Shown piece by piece: positions 43,208 to 52,333 of a stretch of 64,000 nt of DNA (positions within the stretch are counted from its first letter, which is position 1; every line of letters starts with the position of its first letter). Below the pieces are notes generated by a model that did not search any database, was not told the origin of the DNA, and was given only the letters and a program-made list of their open reading frames with translations. Origin of the DNA: Dorea_A sp016295505 (GTDB lineage: Bacteria; Bacillota; Clostridia; Lachnospirales; Lachnospiraceae); contig NZ_JBDOHS010000004.1 of assembly GCF_039832105.1 (NCBI RefSeq), positions 1-64,000 of the forward strand. Reading direction: 5' to 3'. A program made the translations under genes and the position numbers.

Positions 43208-43218
43208 CGCCTGTTGAA
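43203..43218. promoter_or_regulatory. Inverted repeat over the -35, possible operator
   Basis: TTCAAC-GCCT-GTTGAA (6-4-6) overlaps the -35 of the nitroreductase-pyrBI promoter. It could bind a dimeric repressor, or be part of a divergent control region with pheA. Confidence 0.4.
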
Positions 43219-43273
43219 CGAAAATTTTACAAATCGGACTTTTTTATTTTTGGAATACAGAAAAGTAAGAGGG

Positions 43274-43302
43274 TAGATTTTATAAAAAAATTGTATTATA
43301 AT
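43274..43302 (+). promoter_or_regulatory. Probable promoter of pheA
   Basis: A weak -35 TAGATT (43274-43279), a 17-bp spacer and a perfect -10 TATAAT (43297-43302). Confidence 0.45.
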
Positions 43303-43357
43303 ACAAGATAGACTGCGTATAAGAACGTATGTGTAAGGGTATGAAGGAGAATAACAG

Positions 43358-44488
43358 ATGACAGAATTAGAGGAACTGAGAGTAAAATTAAGTGACGTAG
43401 ATGATCAGATCGTGAAACTCTATGAAGAAAGAATGAATATCTGTGAAGAGATCGGAATGAATAAGATCAGAAACGGATACAAGATCTTTGACCGGCAGCG
43501 AGAGCGCAATAAGATTACAGAAGTAACGAATAAGGTCACCTCTGAGTTTAACAAAAAAGGAATCGGTGAAGTCTATAAACAGTTTCTGGCAATCAGCAGA
43601 AAGCTTCAGTATCAGCAGCTTGTGGATGCAGGTGCACTGGGACGGCTTCCGTTTATTGAGATTGATTCTCTGGATAAGGAGAACGCAAGAATTGTATTTC
43701 AGGGAACAGAAGGTGCTTACAGTCAGGCTGCCATGGAGCATTATTTTGGAAAAGGATGTAACAATTATCATGTACATACGTTTCGTGAGGCGATGGAAGC
43801 AATTGAAGAGGGAGCTGCTGACTATGCGGTACTTCCGATCGAGAATTCCACGGCAGGAGCGGTTAACGAGATCTATGATCTGCTGGTAGAATTCGAGAAC
43901 TATATTGTGGGAGAGACCATTATCCCGATTAAAAATACGTTATCCGGGCTTCCGGGGACCGACATATCTGAGATTGAAAGAGTCTACTCCAAGGCAGAGG
44001 CTCTGATGCAGGCGTCCAGATTTCTGGATCAGCATGCGGACTGGCAGCAGATCAGTGTGGCTAATACGGCCCTCGCAGCAAAGAAGATTCTGGAAGATCA
44101 GGATAAAAGGCATGCAGCAGTCTGCAGTGCATATGCGGCATCTGTCTATGGGTTATCTGTACTGGCTGAGGATATCAATGATGAAAAGAATAATTCTACA
44201 AGATTTATTGTGATCACCAATCAGAAGGTGTTTTTAAAAGATGCAAAGAAGATTAGTATCTGTTTTGAAATTCCTCACGAAAAATGTTCGTTGTATCATC
44301 TCTTGTCTCATTTTGTGTATAACGATTTGAATATGACGAAGATTGAATCAAGACCTATGGAGGGAAAAAGCTGGGAATATCGTTTCTTTATTGATTTTGA
44401 TGGTAATCTGACAGAGCCGGGAGTGAAGAATGCAATCCGGGGACTTCGGGAAGAAAGCCGGAATCTGAGAATTCTTGGAAATTATTAA
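43358..44488 (+). CDS. pheA: Bifunctional chorismate mutase / prephenate dehydratase
   Basis: 376 residues; makes phenylpyruvate from chorismate. The AroQ chorismate mutase domain is at 1-90 (ELEELRVKLSDVDDQIVKLY), the prephenate dehydratase domain at about 108-285 (FQGTEGAYSQAAM, LPIENSTAGAVNEIYDLL, NNSTRFIVI), and the ACT domain after 290 contains the phenylalanine-sensing motif ESRPM. It is downstream of its own promoter. With aroC elsewhere in the window it marks phenylalanine synthesis. A DUF815 gene follows 18 bp later. Confidence 0.96.
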   Translation: MTELEELRVKLSDVDDQIVKLYEERMNICEEIGMNKIRNGYKIFDRQRERNKITEVTNKVTSEFNKKGIGEVYKQFLAISRKLQYQQLVDAGALGRLPFIEIDSLDKENARIVFQGTEGAYSQAAMEHYFGKGCNNYHVHTFREAMEAIEEGAADYAVLPIENSTAGAVNEIYDLLVEFENYIVGETIIPIKNTLSGLPGTDISEIERVYSKAEALMQASRFLDQHADWQQISVANTALAAKKILEDQDKRHAAVCSAYAASVYGLSVLAEDINDEKNNSTRFIVITNQKVFLKDAKKISICFEIPHEKCSLYHLLSHFVYNDLNMTKIESRPMEGKSWEYRFFIDFDGNLTEPGVKNAIRGLREESRNLRILGNY

Positions 44489-44506
44489 AGGGAAGAGTGG
44501 TAGAAG

Positions 44507-45805
44507 ATGAGAACTAATGAGTTAATGTTATACAAGCACATGGAAAATGGTCAGATCCTTCAGGATATGACTTTTCTGATGGAAAATTACCAAAATGACT
44601 ATTATAATATGGAGGATATGAAGGGACTTCTGTTCGAGTCGGTGAATGAGATACTTGAACTGGCGGTCAGTCATGGATTCGAAGGAGATCTGTGGCATAA
44701 TTATCTGACATATCTGATGGCAAGCCATGAAAATGCGTACAGCACTTCCTGTGAGATTGTAGGAGCGGTAGAGGGAAGCATTAATCAGGTTGCACTTCAT
44801 GATTTTGCAATCTTTAAAGAACTCTTTGACTATGATTTTCATGATCTGGAAGAAGTCATGGGAGTAGATTGTCTGTCAATGATTCATGACTATCAGGGAA
44901 CGAGCGGACATGGGAAGGTATTCAACCAGAGGGTACGCGACAAAATCTGCGGATTGAGCAGAAGTCTTGCGAAAGCGGAGACGCCGGAAGAATTCAAGAA
45001 TATTATGACACAGTTTTATAAAGAATTCGGTGTGGGTAAGTTCGGGCTTCACAAAGCATTTCGTGTAGAGCATGTTGAGGATGGCGCAGAGATCATACCG
45101 ATTACCAAGATCGCACATGTGCATCTGGATGATTTGGTCGGATATGAGATTGCAAAGAAGAAACTGATTGAAAATACCGAGGCATTCGTAGAAGGAAGAA
45201 AGGCCAATAACTGTCTGCTGTTTGGCGATGCGGGGACGGGAAAATCATCTTCCATCAAAGCGATTCTGAACCAGTATTATGATCAGGGACTCCGTATGAT
45301 AGAAGTGTACAAGCATCAGTTCCAGGATCTGAATGATGTGATTGCACAGATTAAAAACAGAAATTACAAGTTCATTATCTATATGGATGATCTGTCTTTT
45401 GAAGAGTTTGAGATTGAGTATAAGTATCTGAAGGCCGTGATTGAAGGCGGACTGGAAAGAAAACCGGATAACGTATTAATCTATGCAACTTCAAACAGAA
45501 GACATCTGATCCGGGAAACATTTAAGGATAAAGAAGATCGGGACGAGGAACTTCATACCAATGATACGGTACAGGAAAAGCTGTCTCTGGTTGCACGTTT
45601 TGGCGTGACGATCTATTTTGGAAAGCCGGATAAGAAGGAATTTCAGGAGATTGTACGTCAGCTTGCAAAGAGAAGCTCGATCGATATGCCGGAAGACCAG
45701 CTCTTGCTGGAAGCGAATAAGTGGGAACTCAGCCATGGAGGATTATCCGGAAGAACGGCACAGCAGTTCATTGATTATCTGGCGGGAACAAAAGAAAACC
45801 GTTGA
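44507..45805 (+). CDS. DUF815 family AAA+ ATPase
   Basis: 432 residues with an N-terminal helical region of unknown role (1-195) and a AAA+ module: Walker A FGDAGTGKSSSIKA, Walker B IIYMDDLSFEEFE, and the sensor-like YATSNRRHLIRETF. The DUF815 family (YpfJ-like in some lists) has no established function; it is predicted to act as a soluble remodelling ATPase. It follows pheA by 18 bp and its end overlaps the possible early start of the next gene, so the three may be one transcript. Confidence 0.9.
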   Translation: MRTNELMLYKHMENGQILQDMTFLMENYQNDYYNMEDMKGLLFESVNEILELAVSHGFEGDLWHNYLTYLMASHENAYSTSCEIVGAVEGSINQVALHDFAIFKELFDYDFHDLEEVMGVDCLSMIHDYQGTSGHGKVFNQRVRDKICGLSRSLAKAETPEEFKNIMTQFYKEFGVGKFGLHKAFRVEHVEDGAEIIPITKIAHVHLDDLVGYEIAKKKLIENTEAFVEGRKANNCLLFGDAGTGKSSSIKAILNQYYDQGLRMIEVYKHQFQDLNDVIAQIKNRNYKFIIYMDDLSFEEFEIEYKYLKAVIEGGLERKPDNVLIYATSNRRHLIRETFKDKEDRDEELHTNDTVQEKLSLVARFGVTIYFGKPDKKEFQEIVRQLAKRSSIDMPEDQLLLEANKWELSHGGLSGRTAQQFIDYLAGTKENR

Positions 45806-45822
45806 GAAAATTGGTAGTTAAC

Positions 45823-47154
45823 ATGAAAAAAGATCTGACACAGGGAAATATAACAAAGACAATGCTGGTGTTTGCAGGGCCAATGATTGTTGGGAACCTG
45901 CTCCAGCAATGTTATAATATTGTAGATATGCTGATTGTGGGTAAGTTTCTGGGGGCAGGAGCGCTGGCAGCGGTAGGAGCTGCATATACGCTGATGACCT
46001 TCCTGACCTCTGTTCTGATCGGCATGTGTATGGGCAGCGGAACCGTTTTTTCGTTTTATTTCGGACAAGAGAACCATCGAAAGCTAAGAGAGGGAATCAC
46101 CTCTTCTTTTCTTTTTATCGGAGTGATCACGTTGGTGATGAATGTCCTTGTATTTGTATTGATCGATATCATATTGTACCTTTTGAAGATTCCTGCGGAT
46201 ATTCAGCAGATGACCAGGGAATATGTGTGGGTAATCTTCTGGGGAATCTTTTTTATTTTTTTGTACAATTTTTTTGCTTTTTTGTTAAGAGCGGTAGGAA
46301 ATTCTGTGATTCCACTGCTGTTTCTTGGAATCTCTTCCGTTCTCAATATTGTTCTGGATATTCTGTTTGTGCTTGTGTTTCAGTGGGGAATTGCGGGAGC
46401 TGCATGGGCGACGGTAGTGTCACAGATCGTATCCGGTGTTGGGATTGCGATGTATACATGGGTCCAAGAACCGTCGCTTCGATTTTCAATGAGACTACAG
46501 GCGATCAGAAAGAGCAGAGATTCGCTTGGAGAGATTATACATTTTTCAATTGCCGCAAGTGTTCAGCAATCGGTTATGAACTTTGGAATTCTTATGATCC
46601 AGGGGCTGGTGAACAGTTTTGGAACAGCGGTAATGGCTGCATTTGCTGCAGCAGTCAAGATTGACTCATTTGCTTATATGCCGGCGCAGGAATTTGCCAA
46701 TGCATTTTCCATCTTTATCTCACAGAACCGCGGTGCAGGAAAGCAGCAGCGTGTGGACAAGGGGGTACGTTCGGCAATCCTTACTTCCGTACTTTTTTGC
46801 GTTGGTGTATCGGTTACGGTTGTGTTACTGGCCAGGTATCTGATGCTGATATTTATTCAGCCCTCTGAAGTAGAGATTATTCGCATTGGTGTTGAATATC
46901 TCAGGATTGAAGGATCATTTTATCTTGGAATAGGAATTCTTATGTTGTGGTATGGATATTATCGTGCAATCGGTAAACCGGAGATGTCGGTGGTGCTTAC
47001 GGTGATATCACTTGGAACCAGAGTTTTGCTTGCATATACCCTGGCCCCAATCAGGGCTATCGGTGTATATGGAATCTGGTGGGCGATTCCGATCGGATGG
47101 TTCCTTGCAGATGTGACCGGATATCTGTATCTCAGGTGGATCCAGAGAGAATAA
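45823..47154 (+). CDS. MATE-family multidrug/metabolite efflux transporter
   Basis: 443 residues with about 12 membrane segments. It begins KKDLTQGNITKTMLVFAGPM and includes NIVDMLIVGKFLGAGALAAVG and the repeat GAAWATVVSQIVSG. MATE proteins expel drugs or metabolites with Na+ or H+. I place the start at ATG 45823; an alternative TTG at 45802 overlaps the DUF815 stop by 4 bp. No strong ribosome binding site precedes either, which suggests coupling. A strong terminator overlaps the stop. Confidence 0.92.
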   Translation: MKKDLTQGNITKTMLVFAGPMIVGNLLQQCYNIVDMLIVGKFLGAGALAAVGAAYTLMTFLTSVLIGMCMGSGTVFSFYFGQENHRKLREGITSSFLFIGVITLVMNVLVFVLIDIILYLLKIPADIQQMTREYVWVIFWGIFFIFLYNFFAFLLRAVGNSVIPLLFLGISSVLNIVLDILFVLVFQWGIAGAAWATVVSQIVSGVGIAMYTWVQEPSLRFSMRLQAIRKSRDSLGEIIHFSIAASVQQSVMNFGILMIQGLVNSFGTAVMAAFAAAVKIDSFAYMPAQEFANAFSIFISQNRGAGKQQRVDKGVRSAILTSVLFCVGVSVTVVLLARYLMLIFIQPSEVEIIRIGVEYLRIEGSFYLGIGILMLWYGYYRAIGKPEMSVVLTVISLGTRVLLAYTLAPIRAIGVYGIWWAIPIGWFLADVTGYLYLRWIQRE

Positions 47155-47190
47155 AAAGAGAGGAGATGATATAATCTTTCCTCTCTTTTT
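47153..47190. terminator. Terminator between convergent MATE and rqcH genes
   Basis: AAAAAGAGAGGA (47153-47164) pairs with TCCTCTCTTTTT (47179-47190) around a 14-nt loop. The A and T tracts let it work in both directions. Confidence 0.85.
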
Positions 47191-47219
47191 GTTGATTTGG
47201 AATCGTACAGATCCGTTTT

Positions 47220-48959
47220 CTAATCGTCTATCATTTGAATACCGGTAATGTCAGAATCAATCATAAGTGAATAATTGGTATAGTATACAACAAATCCAGG
47301 TTTTGCACCGTTCGGTTTTTTGACATGTTTTTTTTCTACATAATCAATCTCGACTTTATCACTACCCCGATTTTTTGAGTAATATGCAGCAAGTCGTCCC
47401 GCTTCTTCGAATGTGCGGTCCGGAAGTTCATTGCCGTTGGTTTTTACAATGACATGGGAACCGGGAGCACCTTTGGCATGAAACCACCAGTCTCCTCCGT
47501 TGGCAAAGTTAAATGTCAGCTCATCGTTCTGCAGGTTGTTTTTTCCAACATACATGTGATATCCGTCACCGGAGATAAAGTGCAGTGGCTTGCTGGTAAT
47601 CTTAACTTTTTTGCGGGTATTTTTTCTTCGGATATAGCCGCTCTGCATCAATTCTTCCTTAATCTGGGTAAGATCTGCCTCGCTCATGGCGATATCGAGG
47701 GAATTGCTGATGGATTCCAGATATTGTATGTCGTCAGCAGTTTCACGGATCAGTTCACTCAATGCCTCATACGTACGTTTTTGTTTGTTATATCTGGCAA
47801 AGTATTTCTGTGAATTCTCCTGTGGGGTCAGCGTCGGGTCAAGTGGAATGACAATGTCCTGATTGGTATAATAATTGAATGCTTTCAGTTCTTTTGAACC
47901 GGGCTCAAGATTGTAGCCGTAAGCATTGATCAGCTCTCCATATACGCGATATTTTTCACGCCCTTCGGTATCTCTTAGCTGGCGTGTCTGAAGGTCATAC
48001 TTTTTTCGATTACGTTCCAGTGCTGTCGAGACCACATGTCTGAGATCAGCACTTTTTTGATGAATTCTCGTCAGTGTGTTTCGGGTAGAATAGTAGATGT
48101 AAAGCACCTCAGAGATGGAATCATACGTCTGACCGGTCAGATTCTGAAAGTGTGACAGAGGCAGCGCACTGAATTCTTTTGGAGCGTTGTGGTCAAAGTA
48201 GATGACCGGATGGAACTGGCCAGTGCGGATTGCTTCCATATAATACTGAAACTGACGATACAGATGAATCATGATATCTTCAGAGAGATCTTTTGCCGTA
48301 ACAGAGGAATCAATTCCGGCAAGACTGCAGATCTCTTCTGCGACAACCGGGCTGATACCTGTAAAACTTGTGTAGATTGCTTTGGCAAGGGGCATTGGTC
48401 TCTCAGAAAGTGTTCTGGTAAAGATATCAGCGTCTGAAGTCAGAGGATCCAGCTTTTCCTGCGTATCCGGAATAAAATACTCCCGTCCGGGAAGAACTTC
48501 ACGTACAGAACTCATCTGGGCGGAGACATGCTTGATGCTGTCGATGATTCGATCCTGATCATCACAGAATATAATGTTACTGTGCTTTCCCATGATCTCA
48601 ACGATCAGTTTTTTTCGGCAGAGATCTCCCAGTTCATCCAGATGCTCGATGTCCAGCTGGATGATTCGTTCCAGTTTCGGCTGCGAGACAGCAACGATCC
48701 GTCCATTTCCGATGTGTTTTCTGAGCAGCATACAGAAATTAGGTGCTGTCATGGGACTTGGTTTGTTGTCCTCGGTCAGATATATAAGAGGAAGAGATGC
48801 ACTTGCAGAGATGTAGAGCCTTCGTAATCCTTCCGGTGTCTTGACAGAGAGGAGAAGCTCATCCGTCTCAGGCTGTGCGATCTTGGCAATTCTGCCGCCA
48901 GTAAGACAGGAACGAAGTTCCTGAACGAGAGCGGCAACTGTAATTCCGTCAAATGCCAT
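47220..48959 (-). CDS. rqcH: Rqc2 homologue RqcH (NFACT / fibronectin-binding protein A family)
   Basis: 579 residues. The NFACT-N domain begins MAFDGITVAALVQELRSCLT and includes MLLRKHIGNGRIV; coiled-coil helices lie in the middle (about 290-440). The NFACT-R/DUF814 domain shows GGDWWFHAKGAPGSHVIV. The family binds stalled 50S subunits and drives alanine tailing. Older names call it a fibronectin-binding protein. It is monocistronic and divergent from yicC. Two converging terminators end it near 47.2 kb. Confidence 0.94.
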   Translation of the reverse strand: MAFDGITVAALVQELRSCLTGGRIAKIAQPETDELLLSVKTPEGLRRLYISASASLPLIYLTEDNKPSPMTAPNFCMLLRKHIGNGRIVAVSQPKLERIIQLDIEHLDELGDLCRKKLIVEIMGKHSNIIFCDDQDRIIDSIKHVSAQMSSVREVLPGREYFIPDTQEKLDPLTSDADIFTRTLSERPMPLAKAIYTSFTGISPVVAEEICSLAGIDSSVTAKDLSEDIMIHLYRQFQYYMEAIRTGQFHPVIYFDHNAPKEFSALPLSHFQNLTGQTYDSISEVLYIYYSTRNTLTRIHQKSADLRHVVSTALERNRKKYDLQTRQLRDTEGREKYRVYGELINAYGYNLEPGSKELKAFNYYTNQDIVIPLDPTLTPQENSQKYFARYNKQKRTYEALSELIRETADDIQYLESISNSLDIAMSEADLTQIKEELMQSGYIRRKNTRKKVKITSKPLHFISGDGYHMYVGKNNLQNDELTFNFANGGDWWFHAKGAPGSHVIVKTNGNELPDRTFEEAGRLAAYYSKNRGSDKVEIDYVEKKHVKKPNGAKPGFVVYYTNYSLMIDSDITGIQMIDD

Positions 48960-49009
48960 AATAGATATTCCTTTCGTAATATGATATTGTGTGGTTAAAA
49001 CCTGTGATA

Positions 49010-49037
49010 TTACAGTTCACACCTGTGCCAACTGTAA
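49010..49037. repeat. Inverted repeat in the rqcH-yicC intergenic region
   Basis: TTACAGTT (49010-49017), 12 bp, then AACTGTAA (49030-49037). It lies between the divergent rqcH and yicC start sites and may be an operator; no known box matches. Confidence 0.5.
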
Positions 49038-49059
49038 CTTTCTAATTAGTATATCATAG

Positions 49060-49088
49060 TTGACGAGATATTCCAAATGCCTTATAAT
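49060..49088 (+). promoter_or_regulatory. Promoter of the yicC-cinA block
   Basis: TTGACG (49060-49065), a 17-bp spacer and TATAAT (49083-49088). This is one of the best sigma-A matches in the window. Confidence 0.75.
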
Positions 49089-49146
49089 AATACTGGTTTT
49101 TGCCGTACAATTTTATACATTATTATTTTTAAGAAGAGGTTCTAAC

Positions 49147-50028
49147 ATGATTAAAAGTATGACAGGTTTTGGACACTGTGAAATAACAGAAGGAAACCGT
49201 AAGTTTTCGGTAGAGATGAAAAGTGTAAATCATCGTTATCTGGATGCCAACATCCGTATGCCGAAGAAACTGAATTTTTTCGAAAATGCGATTCGTAATC
49301 TGTTGAAGCAGAGTGTTCACCGTGGAAAAGTAGATATATTTATTACATATGAGGACATGTCAGAAAGTCAGGTGTCGTTAAAATATAATGAGACACTTGC
49401 CGCAGAGTATTTGTCTTATCTGAAAAAGATGGGAGAAACATTCTCTCTGGAAAATGATATTCGGGTTTCTACATTATCCCGTTATCCGGAAGTTCTTACA
49501 ATGGAGGAACAGCCGGTAGATGAGGATGAACTGTGGAATGGACTGAAGAAAGCGCTGGATGGTGCTATCAGCCAGTTTGTGGAGACTCGTACACTGGAAG
49601 GAGAACACCTGAAGGAAGATCTGATCAGTAAACTGGACGGTATGCTGAATCTTGTAGGTGAGATTGAAGAGCGTTCTCCGAAGATCCTGGCAGAGTATCG
49701 TGCGAAGCTTGAAGAGAAGGTAAAAGAACTTCTGGAAGATACACAGATGGATGAAGGACGGATCGCAGCCGAAGTTGTTATATTTGCGGATAAGATCTGT
49801 ACAGATGAAGAAGTAGTGAGACTCAGAAGCCATGTGAATCACATGAAAGAAACACTTCTGTCAGATGAGAGTGGAATCGGACGTAAGCTGGACTTTATCG
49901 CACAGGAGATGAACCGTGAGGCGAATACGATTCTTTCCAAGGCGAATGATCTTGAAGTCTCCAATATCGGAATTGAACTTAAGACCGAGATTGAAAAAGT
50001 CAGAGAGCAGATTCAGAACATTGAATAG
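49147..50028 (+). CDS. yicC: YicC-family endoribonuclease
   Basis: 293 residues, beginning MIKSMTGFGHCEITEG with VEMKSVNHRYLDANIRMPKK, the family signature, and a C-terminal DUF1732 region (RKLDFIAQEMNREANTILSK). YicC proteins are Mn-dependent RNases. The start at 49147 is chosen over 49060, which would add a non-conserved leader overlapping the promoter. gmk follows 37 bp later. The remA gene usually found between yicC and gmk in Firmicutes is absent. Confidence 0.94.
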   Translation: MIKSMTGFGHCEITEGNRKFSVEMKSVNHRYLDANIRMPKKLNFFENAIRNLLKQSVHRGKVDIFITYEDMSESQVSLKYNETLAAEYLSYLKKMGETFSLENDIRVSTLSRYPEVLTMEEQPVDEDELWNGLKKALDGAISQFVETRTLEGEHLKEDLISKLDGMLNLVGEIEERSPKILAEYRAKLEEKVKELLEDTQMDEGRIAAEVVIFADKICTDEEVVRLRSHVNHMKETLLSDESGIGRKLDFIAQEMNREANTILSKANDLEVSNIGIELKTEIEKVREQIQNIE

Positions 50029-50065
50029 ATACAGAAGAATGATAACAGAATGAGAGGGTAAGTTC

Positions 50066-50686
50066 ATGGAAGAAAAAGGTATACTGATCGTAGTATCTGG
50101 TTTTTCCGGTTCCGGAAAAGGAACGATCATGAAAGAACTGTTGAAAAAGTATGAGAATTATGCATTGTCGATTTCTGCAACAACGAGAAATCCCCGTGTC
50201 GGAGAAGAAAACGGACGGGAATACTTTTTCAAATCGGTAGAAGAATTTGAAAAAATGATTGCGAAAGATGAATTGATAGAGTATGCTAAGTACGTGGATA
50301 ATTACTACGGAACGCCGCGTGAATACGTGGAAGAGCAGATGAAAGCAGGCAAAGATGTGATCCTGGAGATTGAAATACAGGGTGCGCTCAAGGTCAGGGA
50401 GAAGTTCCCGGATGCACTGCTTTTGTTTGTAACGCCGCCGAGTGCACAGGAGCTGAAGAAGCGTCTGGTGAACCGTGGTACGGAGACTATGGATGTGATT
50501 GAATTCCGTATGAACCGTGCAAAAGAAGAGGCTCTTGGAATGGATCAGTATGATTATCTGATTATCAACGATGACCTTCAGGAATGTGTAGAAGAAGTGC
50601 ATCGGATCATTCAGGGAGAGCACAGAAGAAGTTTTCGTAATTACGCATTTATAGAGCAGATGAAACAAGAATTGAAAGGAGAATAG
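50066..50686 (+). CDS. gmk: Guanylate kinase
   Basis: 206 residues; phosphorylates GMP/dGMP. P-loop GFSGSGKGTIMKELL, GMP-binding SATTRNPRVGEENGREYFF and YYGTPREYVEEQM are intact. It is 3 bp ahead of rpoZ, the usual order. Confidence 0.97.
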   Translation: MEEKGILIVVSGFSGSGKGTIMKELLKKYENYALSISATTRNPRVGEENGREYFFKSVEEFEKMIAKDELIEYAKYVDNYYGTPREYVEEQMKAGKDVILEIEIQGALKVREKFPDALLLFVTPPSAQELKKRLVNRGTETMDVIEFRMNRAKEEALGMDQYDYLIINDDLQECVEEVHRIIQGEHRRSFRNYAFIEQMKQELKGE

Positions 50687-50689
50687 TGT

Positions 50690-50929
50690 ATGTTACACCC
50701 ATCTTACACAGATTTAATGTGCGTAGTAAACAAGGACGTAGAAGAAGGTGAGACAAAAGTCGTAAACAGCCGTTATTCTATCGTTATGGCTACTGCAAAA
50801 AGAGCAAGAGAGATCATTGACGGATCCATGCCTCTTGTAGATACCAGAGGAGGAGAAAAACCGTTGTCCGTTGCAATCGATGAACTGAATCAGGGGAAGA
50901 TTAAAGTGATCGGTGAAGAAGAGGAATAA
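50690..50929 (+). CDS. rpoZ: RNA polymerase omega subunit
   Basis: 79 residues, the usual short Firmicute form. It shows LHPSYTDLMCVVN, the conserved SRYSIVMATAKRAREI and KPLSVAIDELNQGKIKV. It assists beta-prime folding. AAAGGAG precedes ATG 50690. A terminator-like hairpin follows, which should lower rimO expression. Confidence 0.95.
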   Translation: MLHPSYTDLMCVVNKDVEEGETKVVNSRYSIVMATAKRAREIIDGSMPLVDTRGGEKPLSVAIDELNQGKIKVIGEEEE

Positions 50930-50949
50930 TCCGAAAAGTGACAGGTAAC

Positions 50950-50980
50950 AGGCAGGTGCCGTAAGGTATCTGCCTTTCTT
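50950..50980 (+). terminator. Hairpin between rpoZ and rimO, probable partial terminator
   Basis: AGGCAGGTGCC (50950-50960), loop GTAA, GGTATCTGCCT (50965-50975), with two G:U pairs, followed by TTCTT. Confidence 0.65.
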
Positions 50981-51010
50981 CACAATGTGACCGACGAAAA
51001 GGAGGAAATG

Positions 51011-52333
51011 ATGAATATATTATTTATATCACTTGGATGTGATAAAAATCTGGTGGATTCGGAAGTCATGTTGGGGCTTCTGGATGCAAAGGGCTATCAG
51101 ATCGTAGACGATGAGACGATGGCAGATGTGATCGTGGTCAATACCTGCTGTTTTATCCATGATGCAAAAGAAGAAAGCATTCAGACAATTCTGGATATGG
51201 CCCGGTACAAGACGGAAGGACGACTGAAAGCACTGATCGTCACCGGATGTCTTGCACAGAGATATCAGGAAGAGATTCAAAAAGAGATACCGGAAGTAGA
51301 TGCAGTTCTCGGTACCACATCTTACGATAAGATTGTCGATGCGGTGGAAGGTGCGCTTGTCGGAAACGGGCATATGGAGCTTGCAGATGTCAATGCACTT
51401 CCGCTTCCGGACAGTCACAGAATGGTGACGACAGGCGGGCATTATGCGTACCTGAAGATTGCAGAAGGATGTGACAAGCATTGCACATACTGTATTATTC
51501 CAAAAATCCGAGGTAATTACCGGAGTGTTCCGATGGATCGTCTGGTGAAAGAAGCGGAAGAACTCGCAGAGCAAGGGGTGAAAGAACTGATTCTGGTTGC
51601 GCAGGAGACAACTCTGTACGGAAGGGATCTGTACGGAGAAAAAAGCTTGCATGTACTTCTCAGAAGACTCTGTGAGGTGAAAGGAATCCGCTGGATCCGG
51701 ATCCTTTATTGCTACCCGGAAGAGATTGATGAAAATCTGATCCGGGTTATGAAAGAAGAACCGAAGATCTGCCATTATCTGGATCTACCGATACAGCATG
51801 CCAATGATGAGATCCTGAAAAGAATGGGAAGAAGAACATCCAAAAAGCAATTGATCGATATTATCGAAAAGCTGCGTCAGGAAATCCCGGATATTACACT
51901 TCGTACCACGCTGATTACGGGATTTCCGGGAGAGACGAAAGAACAGCACGAGGAAGTCATGGAATTTGTGGATGAGATGGAGTTTGACCGTCTCGGAGTA
52001 TTCACCTATTCTCCGGAGGAAGATACACCGGCAGCATCCATGCCGGATCAGATACCGGAGGAAGTAAAAGTGGATCGCCAGGCAGAGATCATGGAACTGC
52101 AGCAGGATATCGTATTTGATCAGGCGGAAGATATGATCGGACGGGAAGTATTGGTTATGATTGAAGGAAAAGTGGCCGATGAAAATGCATATGTGGGGCG
52201 TACATACAAGGATGCTCCGAATGTAGACGGTCTTATTTTCATAAACACAGATGAGGAACTGATGACCGGAGATTTTGCAAAAGTAAAGGTAACCGGAGCA
52301 TTGGAATATGATTTGATAGGAGAGTTGATGTAA
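51011..52333 (+). CDS. rimO: Ribosomal protein S12 methylthiotransferase RimO (radical SAM)
   Basis: 440 residues. The N-terminal UPF0004 domain begins MNILFISLGCDKNLVDSEV. The radical SAM core has the cluster motif CDKHCTYCIIPKIRG. A C-terminal TRAM domain follows (about 375-440). It adds a methylthio group to an aspartate of S12. The start at 51011 is placed 5 bp after AGGAGG (51000-51005); the GTG at 50987 is rejected. Its stop TAA shares one base with the pgsA start. Confidence 0.95.
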   Translation: MNILFISLGCDKNLVDSEVMLGLLDAKGYQIVDDETMADVIVVNTCCFIHDAKEESIQTILDMARYKTEGRLKALIVTGCLAQRYQEEIQKEIPEVDAVLGTTSYDKIVDAVEGALVGNGHMELADVNALPLPDSHRMVTTGGHYAYLKIAEGCDKHCTYCIIPKIRGNYRSVPMDRLVKEAEELAEQGVKELILVAQETTLYGRDLYGEKSLHVLLRRLCEVKGIRWIRILYCYPEEIDENLIRVMKEEPKICHYLDLPIQHANDEILKRMGRRTSKKQLIDIIEKLRQEIPDITLRTTLITGFPGETKEQHEEVMEFVDEMEFDRLGVFTYSPEEDTPAASMPDQIPEEVKVDRQAEIMELQQDIVFDQAEDMIGREVLVMIEGKVADENAYVGRTYKDAPNVDGLIFINTDEELMTGDFAKVKVTGALEYDLIGELM

